From a bacterium (GTDB taxonomy: Bacteria > Bacillota > Bacilli > Lactobacillales > Streptococcaceae), in NCBI GenBank assembly GCA_905221345.1, contig CAJNCW010000002.1:259282-323281 (forward strand): 64,000 nt of DNA. The letters run 5' to 3'. Position numbers and translations under genes: made by a program. Below the pieces are notes generated by a model, which did no database searches, had not been told where the DNA came from, and was given only the letters and a program-made list of their open reading frames with translations. Every line of letters starts with the position of its first letter. The first letter of the stretch is position 1. This document shows, piece after piece, positions 9,432 to 18,704 of this stretch.

Positions 9432-11414
9432 TTATTTCACATGTTTTGCGAGATCTTCTTGAGCCTTTTTATTTGACTCTTCTTTTTCTTTCAACCATTT
9501 TTCTTGAGCTTTTTGGTATTCTTCTGCTGTCACTGGTTTATCTTGTAGATCTAGGTATTTATACAAGAGGGCTTCGCTCGTACCCTTGTTACCTGAGTAA
9601 GCAAACGGAAGAGTAAATGGCACCATCTTAGACAACATTGGACGACCAGTTTTAGAAGTTGTTGGGATGAGCAAGGCACTGTCGGTCAACCAAGCTTGGG
9701 CAGCAGCATATTTTTCATAACGTTTTGAAACATCAGAAACTTCTTTTCCTGCTTCGACAACCATTTTCTCGTAATCTTCCAAACCAACTTGCTTAGCTGC
9801 CGCGTTGTTGGTTCCAGAGTCAAATCCTAGGTAAGTCTTTGTATTTTCTCCGACAGATGGCTTGATGATATCAAGGTAGGTAGATGGATCCGCAAAGTCT
9901 GGAGACCAACCAACGTTATCTGAGAGATCCCAATCTTCACCAGCAGCTGTTTCGGCAAAGTAGGTGATGTTCAAGACATCGTCTTTTTGAAGTTGTTGGA
10001 TATCGACAACCACATTATCTGTTCCCAAAGTTGCTTCAAGTGACTGTTTCAAAGATTGCACACGTTGAACTTTCGTCGTGTTTGTTTGGTCTACAGGCAT
10101 ATCCAAGTGGATTGGGAATTTCACACCTTCTGCTTGAAGAGCTGTCTTAGCCTTGGCGAATTCTGCTTTGGCTTTTTCTGGATTGTAAAGACCATCTTGG
10201 GCATCATCCAAGTTCACGTTGCTCCACTCGTCACCGTATGTCACCAATTTTTCTTTGACCAACTCACCAAAGTTTTTGCCATCTGCTTGAACAAATGTAG
10301 GTGGGACAAACAAGTTACGAAGCAGTTTAGTCGCACCACTTGCACCATTTACTTGAGAAGCATAGGCAGTTCTATCAAAACCAAAGGCAAGCGCTTGACG
10401 GAAATCTTTGTTTAGAAGAGCTTTCTTGGTTGATGTTTTTTCTTCATCCGTTGTCTTAGAAGTATACTTATAAGACTGGCGATCAATATTCGTACCTACT
10501 AAATAAGTAGTCGAATCCTGTTGGGTATAAACGATGTTATCTTTAAATGATTTCTCAATCTCTGGGTAGCTAGCGCTTGTTGGGAAGAGACGTGCCATAG
10601 TAAAGCTTCCATCCTTGAAGGCTTCAGCTGGTTTGTTGGTATCTTGCCCATCCCAGAATGACAACTTGACCTTGTCAATGTGGACATTCTCTTTATCCCA
10701 ATAGTTTGGATTTTTCGCAAATTCAACAGAAGATTTAGCAACAATTGATTTGAGTAAGAATGGTCCATTATAGAGAATACTACTAGGATCTGTCCCTTTG
10801 GCGAAATCATCCCCTTTAGAGTTCAAAAACTCTTCGTTAACTGGAGCCATTACCCCCATTGTTGTCTTAGAATTCCAGAAGCTTTCTGGTTTATTCAAAG
10901 TGTACTGAACTGTCTGATCATCCAGAGCCTTAATTCCTACTTGTGAGAAATCTTTGATTTCCCCTTTTACATAGGCATCCAACCCTTTGATCGATTCTTG
11001 GACAAGGTAAAGAGCATCTGATTTTTTATCAGCAGCATATTTAAGTCCTGTTACAAAGTCTTGAGCTTTTACTGCCGCGTATTCTTCACCTTCAGAAGTA
11101 TACCATTTTGCATCCTTACGGATAGTATAAGTGTAAGTCAATCCATCCTTGGATACAGACCAATCCTCAGCCATAGACGGCACAAAGTTCCCGTAGCGAT
11201 CATTTTCTAGCAAACCATCAACCACGTTACTGGTAATATCTGCTGTCGCAGCCTTACCAGTTGTCAAATAGTTCAGGTTATCAGGGTCTGTCTCATAAAT
11301 GTATGAGAATGTCTTCTCACCTTTAGCGCTTGAACCTGATCCAGAACATGCAGCTAAAGTAGTCGCCGCCAATAATGTCACGCCCGCAAGGGCAAATAGT
11401 TTTGAACTTTTCAT
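9432..11414 (-). CDS. aliA: Oligopeptide-binding lipoprotein AliA
   Basis: AliA is a surface lipoprotein that captures oligopeptides for the Ami ABC permease. The 660-residue protein has a lipoprotein signal peptide with lipobox LAACS (MKSSKLFALAGVTLLAATTLAACS) and a full SBP_bac_5 domain. Similarity to pneumococcal AliA runs to the last residue (EESNKKAQEDLAKHVK). The start at 11414 is chosen because a longer frame to 11531 would cross a consensus promoter at 11442-11470 and an upstream terminator. aliA marks the downstream border of the capsule locus in pneumococci and does so here. It has its own promoter and terminator. Two paralogues (23851-25815 and 28533-30500) lie upstream in the same region. 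Confidence 0.96.
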   Translation of the reverse strand: MKSSKLFALAGVTLLAATTLAACSGSGSSAKGEKTFSYIYETDPDNLNYLTTGKAATADITSNVVDGLLENDRYGNFVPSMAEDWSVSKDGLTYTYTIRKDAKWYTSEGEEYAAVKAQDFVTGLKYAADKKSDALYLVQESIKGLDAYVKGEIKDFSQVGIKALDDQTVQYTLNKPESFWNSKTTMGVMAPVNEEFLNSKGDDFAKGTDPSSILYNGPFLLKSIVAKSSVEFAKNPNYWDKENVHIDKVKLSFWDGQDTNKPAEAFKDGSFTMARLFPTSASYPEIEKSFKDNIVYTQQDSTTYLVGTNIDRQSYKYTSKTTDEEKTSTKKALLNKDFRQALAFGFDRTAYASQVNGASGATKLLRNLFVPPTFVQADGKNFGELVKEKLVTYGDEWSNVNLDDAQDGLYNPEKAKAEFAKAKTALQAEGVKFPIHLDMPVDQTNTTKVQRVQSLKQSLEATLGTDNVVVDIQQLQKDDVLNITYFAETAAGEDWDLSDNVGWSPDFADPSTYLDIIKPSVGENTKTYLGFDSGTNNAAAKQVGLEDYEKMVVEAGKEVSDVSKRYEKYAAAQAWLTDSALLIPTTSKTGRPMLSKMVPFTLPFAYSGNKGTSEALLYKYLDLQDKPVTAEEYQKAQEKWLKEKEESNKKAQEDLAKHVK

Positions 11415-11441
11415 CATTTTCTCCTTTAAAACTTTCTCTCC

Positions 11442-11470
11442 ATTATAGACTCTTTTCAAAAAGATGTCAA
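11442..11470 (-). promoter_or_regulatory. Consensus promoter of aliA
   Basis: TTGACA (11470-11465), a 17-bp spacer and TATAAT (11447-11442) match the sigma-A consensus exactly, about 30 bp before the aliA start. It makes aliA independent of the cps operon. Confidence 0.9.
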
Positions 11471-11509
11471 CAGAATTTTCAGAATTTTTAGGTTGTTTTG
11501 GTATATTCT

Positions 11510-11541
11510 GAAAAATAAAAAAGAAGACCATGTCGTCTTCT
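11510..11541 (-). terminator. Terminator at the end of the capsule operon
   Basis: Minus-strand stem AGAAGAC/GTCTTCT (11541-11535 with 11528-11522), 6-nt loop, followed by TTTTTTATTTTT. It separates the cps operon from the aliA promoter. Confidence 0.8.
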
Positions 11542-11604
11542 CTTGTGCTTGGTTATCTGTCTCCCACGGTAGTTACATTGAGTCACATTATTGAACCAAA
11601 ACAT

Positions 11605-11859
11605 TTATTTTAATTTAATATACTTCTGTGGTAATAAAACAACATTCAAAAATGGAATTTTTTTCAATATATAGATAAATGCCAGCCCAAAACAATTCCG
11701 ATAACAATATGAAGTAAAGTAGAGCTAATTCCCACTTTCAACATCAGAATTAGAATCATACTACAAATTGGGGAATGGAGGATATAGACGCTCTACTAAA
11801 ACTAAAAATATTGAGAACCCTTTTCCAAAATCTATCCAATTGATTCTAATTTTTGTCAT
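11605..11859 (-). pseudogene. Remnant of a WcjE-type capsule O-acetyltransferase, internally deleted
   Basis: On the minus strand an ATG at 11859 starts MTKIRINWIDFGKGFSIFLV, which looks like the N-terminus of the membrane acyltransferases (acyltransferase-3 family, WcjE of pneumococcal capsule loci). After about 24 codons the match stops. Another frame then reads KVGISSTLLHIVIGIVLGWH and, after a frameshift, LKKIPFLNVVLLPQKYIK before a stop at 11607, which looks like the C-terminus of the same family. Most of the roughly 340-residue enzyme is missing and the frames are broken, so this is a scar. Family naming is from memory of WcjE-like sequences and needs a database check. Confidence 0.6.
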
Positions 11860-11974
11860 TTTCAAACTCTTTTTCTATAACTTCGAGCGCTCGTTCAATC
11901 ACAACATGCATATCGTAATATGTATAATCTGCTAAGCGTCCCCATTGCTTCTCAGTATAGACCGCTTCTAACAA
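11846..11974 (-). pseudogene. glf: Remnant of UDP-galactopyranose mutase (glf)
   Basis: A 42-codon open stretch reads LEAVYTEKQWGR followed by LADYTYYDMHVVIERALEV and ends at a stop at 11846. The first part resembles the internal YTEKQWGR segment of Glf and the second the extreme C-terminus (GRLADYKYYDMHVVIERALEV). About half of the enzyme appears deleted, with the join at the shared Gly-Arg codons. There is no start codon. The stop overlaps the ATG of the acetyltransferase remnant, the coupling expected of two neighbouring cps genes. Glf makes UDP-galactofuranose, so an ancestor of this locus probably made a galactofuranose-containing capsule. Confidence 0.65.
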
Positions 11975-12003
11975 TTAATTTTTTCCATTTTTATTATACT
12001 AAA

Positions 12004-13242
12004 TCAATCTCTTTCAAAAATATCACGTGTATAGACTTTTTCCTTGACATCTTCTAATGAGTTATCATAGCGATTAGCAACAATGGCATTACTCAGTCGT
12101 TTGAATTCCTCTAAATCATTGATAATGGAACTTCCAAAAAATGTACTCCCACTTTCTAAAGTTGGTTCATAAATAACTACTCTTACTCCCTTAGCTTTTA
12201 TACGTTTCATAATACCTTGAATAGAACTTTGACGAAAATTATCGCTATTACTCTTCATGGTCAATCTATAGATACCAATAATAATATCTTTTTCTACTCT
12301 CTCATTAAAAACATTATGGGCTGAATAATCATAATAACCTACCATCTTAAGAACCTGATCGGCAATAAAGTCTTTACGTGTCGAATTGCTCCGTACTATA
12401 GCTCCTATAAGTTCTTCTGGTACATCTTCATAGTTGGCAAGAAGTTGCTTGGTATCTTTAGGAAGACAGTAACCACCATACCCGAAGGAAGGATTGTTAT
12501 AGTGAGAGCCGATTCGTGGATCCAAACCAACTCCATCAATAATGGCTTGAGTATCTAGCCCCTTCATCTCAGAATAAGTATCCAGCTCATTAAAATAAGA
12601 AACACGCAAAGCTAGGTAAGTATTTGCAAAAAGCTTGACCGCCTCAGCTTCAGTAAAGCCCATGTACAATGTATCAATATCTTCTTTTAAAGCGCCTTCT
12701 TGGAGCAATCCCGCAAATGTCTCAGCAACACTTACCAAGCGTTCATTATTTTTATCTGTCCCTAAAATAATACGGCTGGGATATAAGTTATCGTAAAGTG
12801 CTTTTGACTCACGCAAAAATTCAGGACTAAATAAGATATTTTCAGTCTGAAATTTCTTTCGAGCTGACTCTGTATAACCAACTGGAACCGTACTTTTAAT
12901 GACCATGATAGCATCTGGATTATATTTAAGCACCGTTTCAATGACAGACTCTACAGCAGAAGTGTCAAAGAAGTTCTTCTTTGGATCATAGTTAGTTGGA
13001 GCTGCAATCACAACAAAATCCGCATCTTGATACGCTTCTTTTGCATCCAATGTAGCCACTAAATTTAAATCCTTTTCTGCCAGATATTTCTCTATGTAGT
13101 CATCTTGAATAGGTGACTTTCTTTGATTAATTAACTCGACCTTCTCAGGAATAATGTCCACCGCTATTACTTGATGATGCTGAGCCAATAAAACCGCAAT
13201 GGATAGGCCAACATATCCCGTACCTGCTACTGCTATTTTCAT
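12004..13242 (-). CDS. ugd: UDP-glucose 6-dehydrogenase
   Basis: Ugd oxidises UDP-glucose to UDP-glucuronic acid with two NAD+, supplying glucuronate for the capsule. The 412-residue protein has the N-terminal nucleotide fold GTGYVGLS (7-14), the [10 protein letters not shown] and [12 protein letters not shown] motifs, and the catalytic Cys259 in [10 protein letters not shown]. The C-terminal UDP-binding domain is complete. It is the last intact gene of the cps operon, 73 bp after wzy and followed by the glf/acetyltransferase scars. Its presence is the best evidence that the repeat unit contains glucuronic acid or a derivative. Confidence 0.95.
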   Translation of the reverse strand: MKIAVAGTGYVGLSIAVLLAQHHQVIAVDIIPEKVELINQRKSPIQDDYIEKYLAEKDLNLVATLDAKEAYQDADFVVIAAPTNYDPKKNFFDTSAVESVIETVLKYNPDAIMVIKSTVPVGYTESARKKFQTENILFSPEFLRESKALYDNLYPSRIILGTDKNNERLVSVAETFAGLLQEGALKEDIDTLYMGFTEAEAVKLFANTYLALRVSYFNELDTYSEMKGLDTQAIIDGVGLDPRIGSHYNNPSFGYGGYCLPKDTKQLLANYEDVPEELIGAIVRSNSTRKDFIADQVLKMVGYYDYSAHNVFNERVEKDIIIGIYRLTMKSNSDNFRQSSIQGIMKRIKAKGVRVVIYEPTLESGSTFFGSSIINDLEEFKRLSNAIVANRYDNSLEDVKEKVYTRDIFERD

Positions 13243-13315
13243 ACTTTTTCTTCCCTCCCATTCTCATATATTTGCCTATCATTCTACAAATTAGAAAATA
13301 TATAGATTTCTTCAA

Positions 13316-14479
13316 TTAATTATTCTTTAACATTATTGTAGAACATGTACTAGTATTAGTAAAAAGTATACTTAAAAATAAGAACTGGAATCCATAACTT
13401 GGAAATATTAAATCAGTTTCTGTTACCGCATACATAAACCAAGCTAATAATAAAATCAAACTTTTATTGTCTAAATATTTTTGTAGTTTTACAAATAAGA
13501 CTGATAAGATAAGTAGCCATATGATGCCAGCATTACTCATCAAGAAGGAATAAAACGAATCAAAAGTGAAACTAGTTAATCCCCAAATAGGATCCCAAAC
13601 AATTTCTTTATCAACATATTGACCCCAGAATGTATAACCAAAAAAGGTTCTTGCATATGCAGCTAATTTAATACGTCCAGTCAGGATATTATCAATAAAA
13701 ATTGAAAACTTATTATTAGAAGGATAAAATTGAAATGCCAAAACTCCTAAAAAAGTAGAAATACAAAAGAATGAGTATCCTATCCATCTAAGTTCAAGAT
13801 TTTCAACAAACATATCAATATATAAAAGAGCAAAAATTACTATAGATACTAGTAGAGCTGTTCTAGTCTGCGTGAAAAAATAAAAGAAGAACTGAATAAA
13901 AAGACAAAAAGTTACATGATAATATTTCAAACGATCTTTGATTAACCAAATAAACATAAGACATAAGTTAGATAGTACAATAGTAAATTTATTGGGATGT
14001 ATAAAACCAAATGTAAATGCTCTGACAGTTTCGTTTCTTCGGATATTAATAAGAATTTCTCGTTTATAATCAATTATATACATAAGAAGTGATATAAAAA
14101 TTGATATGAACATAATACTTAATGATACAATAAATATAATTTTTATTACTCTTCTTAAATCATAATGAATCGTACCAATCAACATAAACCAACTCGTAAA
14201 GTAAACATAATTTTGCATTTGTATACTAGTATAAAACAGTAATGTAGTAATTAGAATTATACTAATTATAAATTGTAATGTGTACTTTCTTTTCTCAAAA
14301 ATATGTAAAAAAATCAATATATAACCTAAAATAACAAGGATATTTTGAAATTTTTGAGGAAACACAAAGTCAAAAACTGGAATCGAAGAAACTAACATCT
14401 TTAAAGTCAATAAAACTATAGCAATATCAAATAATCTTATAGAAAATTTATTTTGCGGTACATTATTTAGATACGGCAT
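13316..14479 (-). CDS. wzy: Capsular polysaccharide polymerase Wzy
   Basis: Wzy joins lipid-linked repeat units into long chains on the outer face of the membrane. The 387-residue protein is almost entirely hydrophobic, with ten or more predicted membrane spans and a larger external loop (about 245-290), the usual profile of Wzy proteins; sequence similarity between them is low. Position between the flippase and transferase genes and very low GC content support the call. Its start overlaps the preceding GT32 gene by 17 bp, with AGAGGAAA as ribosome site, so the two are coupled. Linkage specificity cannot be read from sequence. Confidence 0.82.
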   Translation of the reverse strand: MPYLNNVPQNKFSIRLFDIAIVLLTLKMLVSSIPVFDFVFPQKFQNILVILGYILIFLHIFEKRKYTLQFIISIILITTLLFYTSIQMQNYVYFTSWFMLIGTIHYDLRRVIKIIFIVSLSIMFISIFISLLMYIIDYKREILINIRRNETVRAFTFGFIHPNKFTIVLSNLCLMFIWLIKDRLKYYHVTFCLFIQFFFYFFTQTRTALLVSIVIFALLYIDMFVENLELRWIGYSFFCISTFLGVLAFQFYPSNNKFSIFIDNILTGRIKLAAYARTFFGYTFWGQYVDKEIVWDPIWGLTSFTFDSFYSFLMSNAGIIWLLILSVLFVKLQKYLDNKSLILLLAWFMYAVTETDLIFPSYGFQFLFLSILFTNTSTCSTIMLKNN

Positions 14480-15191
14480 TGGTTATTTTCCTCTTACAAT
14501 ATAATAATTTCCTATAATTCTCAACTCCTATAATTTTTTTAACAATCAACTGTACTTTTCTTTTTAAAGTTCTTGTTTTCCAAGTAGCACTATAATGATG
14601 AATACTAATCGTTCGTTCCGTAAGCCTAACCTCCTTGACCTCCTGATCATAACCACAAAAGTAATCATCTGGATAAATTGCTAATCCATCAATTATTTGG
14701 AACTGATTATTTTTTTGAAAGTTATTTTTTAATAGATAATCTGTAATAATTGTATTGACAGTTACCAAATGATTGATATCAAAACTTGCTTGCTCATAAT
14801 ATTGCACCATATATTTTGCTATCTTATCATCTGGCATACAAGCATATACAAGTCCTGGATTTACTTCACCAATATATTCAAAACCTGTAAAAGATGAATG
14901 AGCTAATATATCATCTGGTATTGTTTTTAACAACTCAACATCCGTATCAAAATAGATCCCACCATACTTAGATAAAATTTTAAAACGAGCATAATCCGAT
15001 GCAAATGCCCATTTCCTAGATTCATATGCAGACTTCGCAAATTGTGAATCTGATAAATCAAAATTATCCTCATTCCATTCAACAATCTCATAGTCTGGCA
15101 TATATTTTTTCCAAGAATTAATACATTTTAAGACAACATCTGGTTTCTCACTTCCACCGAACCAAATATAGTGGATTTTTTTAGGAATCAT
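14463..15191 (-). CDS. GT32-family capsular glycosyltransferase
   Basis: This 242-residue protein begins MIPKKIHYIWFGG, the hallmark of the GT32 (Och1/DXD sugar-binding) family of retaining transferases. The metal and nucleotide-sugar DXD motif appears as YFDTDVELL (about 97-105), after the YGGIY element. It would add one sugar to the lipid-linked repeat unit on the cytoplasmic face. It follows wzx by 12 bp, with a GAGGAGA ribosome site, and overlaps wzy. Donor and linkage are unknown. Confidence 0.85.
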   Translation of the reverse strand: MIPKKIHYIWFGGSEKPDVVLKCINSWKKYMPDYEIVEWNEDNFDLSDSQFAKSAYESRKWAFASDYARFKILSKYGGIYFDTDVELLKTIPDDILAHSSFTGFEYIGEVNPGLVYACMPDDKIAKYMVQYYEQASFDINHLVTVNTIITDYLLKNNFQKNNQFQIIDGLAIYPDDYFCGYDQEVKEVRLTERTISIHHYSATWKTRTLKRKVQLIVKKIIGVENYRKLLYCKRKITNAVSK

Positions 15192-15203
15192 ATAATCTTC
15201 TCC

Positions 15204-16664
15204 TCATTCTTTAATAATATTAAACCGATTTAGTATTGATATTTTCCAACTTGAAAGCAAATTTTCTCTTAGTATCATAAGACCAAATATATATATAATA
15301 CTATAAATAACCCCTGAAATTACAATATAAATAAATAAAGGATAGCCAACAAAAAAATCTTTCATAATATATAACATAAACGTACTAAATATAAATACTA
15401 CAATAATCTTTAAAATATTTAATCTTTCAAAATAGCTCCAACCATCCTTTCCCAAGTATATTATTTCATATAATACCATAACAGCTTCTCCTATAGAAGT
15501 TGCAATACCTGCCCCTAGTGCAGCAAATTTGGGTATCATAACAAAATTCAAACAAATATTTAAAACAACACCAATAATACTTGCCTGAATGGTTACATTT
15601 TCTTTACCTATAGATACTAGGATATTGGTTCCATACATAATAGAGTAGCCAACAAATATTGCACTAAAAATGGATACTTGAAGTGTCGGGATAGCCCCTA
15701 AGTAATTCCTACCCGCAATAAAAAGAATAATTTCTCTGGCATTAATTACAATATAGCCAATAAAATATAAAGAACTTAGCATAATAAATGAAGAACTTTT
15801 GTTTAGTATTTTCTTTGCTTCATTATACTTTCCTTCTTTATAATATTTGACTAAACGAGGTAGTACAACTGTCCCTAAAGAAGTTACTACACTAAGCACT
15901 ATAGAACGAATTTTTAATGCTGTTGAATAGTAACCAATTTCTGTATCACTAGTTAGAAATCCCATCATAACGACATCTGTATTCTTATAAATAGTCCATG
16001 ATACAGATAAAAAAAATAAAATTAATAACGGCTTTATATGTTGCTTTAAATTCAATCTTTGAGAGATATTTTCTAGTAGGAAAGTTCTAGATCTAAAAAA
16101 ATTCAAAATAAAAGAACCATGACTAGCTAAAACTGTAATTGCCGCATATACCATATAGTCATCTTTTGTTCGGACGACTAAAAACATCAAAAGGAAACCT
16201 AATATTTTAAAAGTCAATGTTCTAATTGAAATATACGAATAGTCTTCCAATGCTTTGTATAACCACTCTATTCCTATAATATTGAGAGGAATTGTAGATG
16301 ACGTGATAATAATAAGCTGCCATTCCTGTCTAAAACGAGGAATTATTATTACCATAGTTGCTAAAAGAAGCATCACAAGAAATCCTACTAATAAATTAAT
16401 GACTAACAATTCTCTAACAGTCTGACTTAGCTTCTCCTTATTTTTAATATATCCTGCACAGACTTTAACACCATATAATGGCATCCCTAACATTGCAAAT
16501 GTTAGGGCATAATCAATAATTGAAGAAGCGAACGTTACTCGTCCCAACCCATCTGCCATCAGAACCCTTGAAACATATGGGAAACTGATGAGTGGAAAAA
16601 TAAAACTGGACATAGTTAGAATTGTATTGAAAATAAAATTTCTAGTAATAGATTTTTTAGTCAT
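15204..16664 (-). CDS. wzx: Capsule repeat-unit flippase Wzx
   Basis: Wzx moves undecaprenyl-diphosphate-linked repeat units across the membrane. The 486-residue protein has the MATE/MOP-type profile of twelve to fourteen membrane spans, with the polysaccharide synthase N-terminus (NFIFNTILTMSSFIFPLISFPY) and the conserved VLMADGLGRVTFASS loop. Its ATG shares one base with the stop of the GT4 gene (TAATG), so translation is coupled. GC content is low, like that of the neighbouring wzy and transferase genes. Confidence 0.92.
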   Translation of the reverse strand: MTKKSITRNFIFNTILTMSSFIFPLISFPYVSRVLMADGLGRVTFASSIIDYALTFAMLGMPLYGVKVCAGYIKNKEKLSQTVRELLVINLLVGFLVMLLLATMVIIIPRFRQEWQLIIITSSTIPLNIIGIEWLYKALEDYSYISIRTLTFKILGFLLMFLVVRTKDDYMVYAAITVLASHGSFILNFFRSRTFLLENISQRLNLKQHIKPLLILFFLSVSWTIYKNTDVVMMGFLTSDTEIGYYSTALKIRSIVLSVVTSLGTVVLPRLVKYYKEGKYNEAKKILNKSSSFIMLSSLYFIGYIVINAREIILFIAGRNYLGAIPTLQVSIFSAIFVGYSIMYGTNILVSIGKENVTIQASIIGVVLNICLNFVMIPKFAALGAGIATSIGEAVMVLYEIIYLGKDGWSYFERLNILKIIVVFIFSTFMLYIMKDFFVGYPLFIYIVISGVIYSIIYIFGLMILRENLLSSWKISILNRFNIIKE

Positions 16665-17728
16665 TATTTTTTCGTTTCTAATAGAGTATTATAAATTTTT
16701 TTAATTTTACCATGCATACTATGAAAACTATACTTCTCTTCAACCAACTTATGATTATTGCTCCCCATTAAACTTACAACATCGGGATTGTAACTTGCTT
16801 CTAAAATAATATTAGATAACTGAGAAATATCACCCGGTTGAATTAACCAGCCATTATCCTCGTGTATAATTTCAGGTATGCCACCTACAGGCGTTGATAT
16901 GATTGCTAATCCAGAAGCCATAGCTTCCAATATTGCCATCGGGAGCCCCTCATTATAAGAAGGCAATATCAAAGTCTGATTAGCTTGAAATAGTATTTTT
17001 TTATCTCTCTGATTAACCCAATCATATATTGTAATATGATCAGTCAAATTCAGATTTGATATCTTTTGACGTATGTCTTCAAGTTCTCCATCTCCAGCCA
17101 TTGTCAAATGCAAATTAGGATTTATAGCCACTGCTTGATTCATGGCATCTATTAAATCATAGGCTCCTTTTCTTTTGCCCATCCTTCCTAAAAAAAGAAA
17201 GTTGTTGCTTGTTATACTTTTCTTTTTTTCTACATAAAAAGAAGTGTCTACACCATTTTCAACTATTACAATTTTTGCATTTATATTAATATTTGAAAAA
17301 AAATCATACCAAGTTTGGGAAAGTACAATCACATAATCAGATAATTCTAACATTTCTCTAACTTTATTTTTTTTATACTCAGGAAGTGAGTCATAAAATA
17401 TTTGAAATTCTGCTCCATGAATATGCAAAATAGCTTTTTTATTTTTACTTTTAAGTAATTTCAAATACAGTAATTTTCTCCAACAACTCCCTCTTGTAGC
17501 AGTGTGAATATGGTATATGTCATAATTACCAGAATGAACTACAAATTTAAGAAGAGCATAACTAGAATAGGTTAACCGTGTTACAAGAGAGCCATCAATA
17601 AAAGATTGATAAGCAGTTATATCAAAATCACCTGACAATAACGGGCTATATGTCAAATCTCTAATAACAGCGCTCATACCACCTTTAGATAAATTTATAC
17701 TAGGCCCAATTTGCAAAACTTTTGTCAT
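16664..17728 (-). CDS. GT4-family capsular glycosyltransferase
   Basis: This 354-residue protein has a GT-B fold. Its N-terminal acceptor domain carries the KGGMS loop, and its C-terminal GT4 donor domain has FLGRMGKRKGAYDLIDA (about 188-204), DGELEDI, and the E-x7-E signature SYNEGLPMAILEAMASGLA (about 270-288). It probably uses a UDP-sugar and retains anomeric configuration. It sits between the Cps14G-like gene (12 bp) and wzx (1-bp overlap). The exact donor and linkage cannot be assigned. Confidence 0.88.
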   Translation of the reverse strand: MTKVLQIGPSINLSKGGMSAVIRDLTYSPLLSGDFDITAYQSFIDGSLVTRLTYSSYALLKFVVHSGNYDIYHIHTATRGSCWRKLLYLKLLKSKNKKAILHIHGAEFQIFYDSLPEYKKNKVREMLELSDYVIVLSQTWYDFFSNININAKIVIVENGVDTSFYVEKKKSITSNNFLFLGRMGKRKGAYDLIDAMNQAVAINPNLHLTMAGDGELEDIRQKISNLNLTDHITIYDWVNQRDKKILFQANQTLILPSYNEGLPMAILEAMASGLAIISTPVGGIPEIIHEDNGWLIQPGDISQLSNIILEASYNPDVVSLMGSNNHKLVEEKYSFHSMHGKIKKIYNTLLETKK

Positions 17729-17740
17729 CTAAATTTCCTT

Positions 17741-18220
17741 TCAAAGACTATCTATGTATTGTCGTATATCTTCTAAAAGTGCATAACTATTAGAAATATA
17801 TGGCTTTGTTGTAAAAGTCTGAGCTTTTTGATAAACAGTTCCTAACTGCTCTATATCAAAGCATGGCAAAATATAACCTTCCTCACCAAGAACTGTGATG
17901 ATTTGTAATTGGTGATTATCCACATGTTCTCCAAACTGCTCTAATCGTGGAACCGCTATAATTTTTTTTCTTAATTTCAAAGCTTTAACAATACTAGCAG
18001 TCCCACCATGTGTAATTACCATACTAGCTTCTCTCATCTTCTCATTCATATCAATTGAACTCAAAAATGAATTATAAGAAAAGTATTTAGGTTTATAATC
18101 AGAAGCTCCAATCTGAGCAAACACCTCTTCCTTTATCACTTCTAATTCAATAAGTTGATCTATTTTTTTTAACAAGCGATTAAAAGGGTGTTTTTGAGTC
18201 CCTACAGTTATAAAAATCAC
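17741..18220 (-). CDS. pssE: PssE/Cps14G-type glycosyltransferase (catalytic subunit, Alg13-like)
   Basis: This 159-residue protein starts MIFITVGTQKHPFNRL and carries the GT28-type donor site VITHGGTASIVKAL (about 69-82) and PRLEQFGEHVDNHQ, matching the Cps14G/WchK and Alg13 families. In serotype 14 the partner pair adds beta-1,4-galactose to the lipid-linked glucose; the same second step is plausible here after WchA. The gene follows its partner directly (stop and start adjoin). The donor sugar is inferred from family. Confidence 0.88.
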   Translation of the reverse strand: MIFITVGTQKHPFNRLLKKIDQLIELEVIKEEVFAQIGASDYKPKYFSYNSFLSSIDMNEKMREASMVITHGGTASIVKALKLRKKIIAVPRLEQFGEHVDNHQLQIITVLGEEGYILPCFDIEQLGTVYQKAQTFTTKPYISNSYALLEDIRQYIDSL

Positions 18221-18700
18221 CTAATAAAGCCCCCCTTTATAAACAGCATTTGGGTAGATATCTAGCATACTCTCCCATTGCACATAGAATCTATCTGCGT
18301 AACGGTATAGTATTCTACCTGTTAAAGTAGGAGTGGTCACTTTTGCAAAAGATTCAATATAAATTAATTTAGCCCCAAACATTTTTGAAAGCAAACAAAA
18401 CGGTATCATTGCAAGAACACCTGTACAGATAACTACTTTTGGGCGTATTCTTAACAGTATATAAAGTGATTTCAAGGAAATCCAAATCAATTTAACGATC
18501 CAAAAAAATTCCAAACGATTAATTTGCAAAAGATAAAACACCTTGTTTATATCTTTCTTCTCAGACTCTCCTTTGTTATAATCAGTATATTCTGTGATTA
18601 AATAGCTGTCTTGTTGTCTCATAATCGGTTCAAGCTTCATTAGTTGCTCATAATGTCCCCCTGACGAAGCACAAAAACATACTCTTTTTTTATTTTTCAT
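18221..18700 (-). CDS. pssD: PssD/Cps14F-type glycosyltransferase partner (Alg14-like membrane anchor)
   Basis: This protein resembles Cps14F/WchJ and Alg14, the membrane-bound partner that recruits and stimulates the PssE/Cps14G transferase. It has the nucleotide-fold start RVCFCASSGGHYEQL, a hydrophobic segment (about 65-100 with IRPKVVICTGVLAMIPF) and the YIESFAKV motif. The start at 18700 is chosen to match the family N-terminus; an ATG at 18718 that overlaps the end of wchA would give 165 residues, and the ribosome site (GGAG in the wchA tail) does not settle the choice. Confidence 0.86.
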   Translation of the reverse strand: MKNKKRVCFCASSGGHYEQLMKLEPIMRQQDSYLITEYTDYNKGESEKKDINKVFYLLQINRLEFFWIVKLIWISLKSLYILLRIRPKVVICTGVLAMIPFCLLSKMFGAKLIYIESFAKVTTPTLTGRILYRYADRFYVQWESMLDIYPNAVYKGGLY

Positions 18701-18704
18701 TCCT

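Noticed and set aside
9413..9434. GAGTTGAC/GTCAACTC hairpin near the aliA stop as its terminator
   Set aside because: It overlaps the stop region and lacks a T-run on the minus strand; the hairpin at 9352-9402 fits better.
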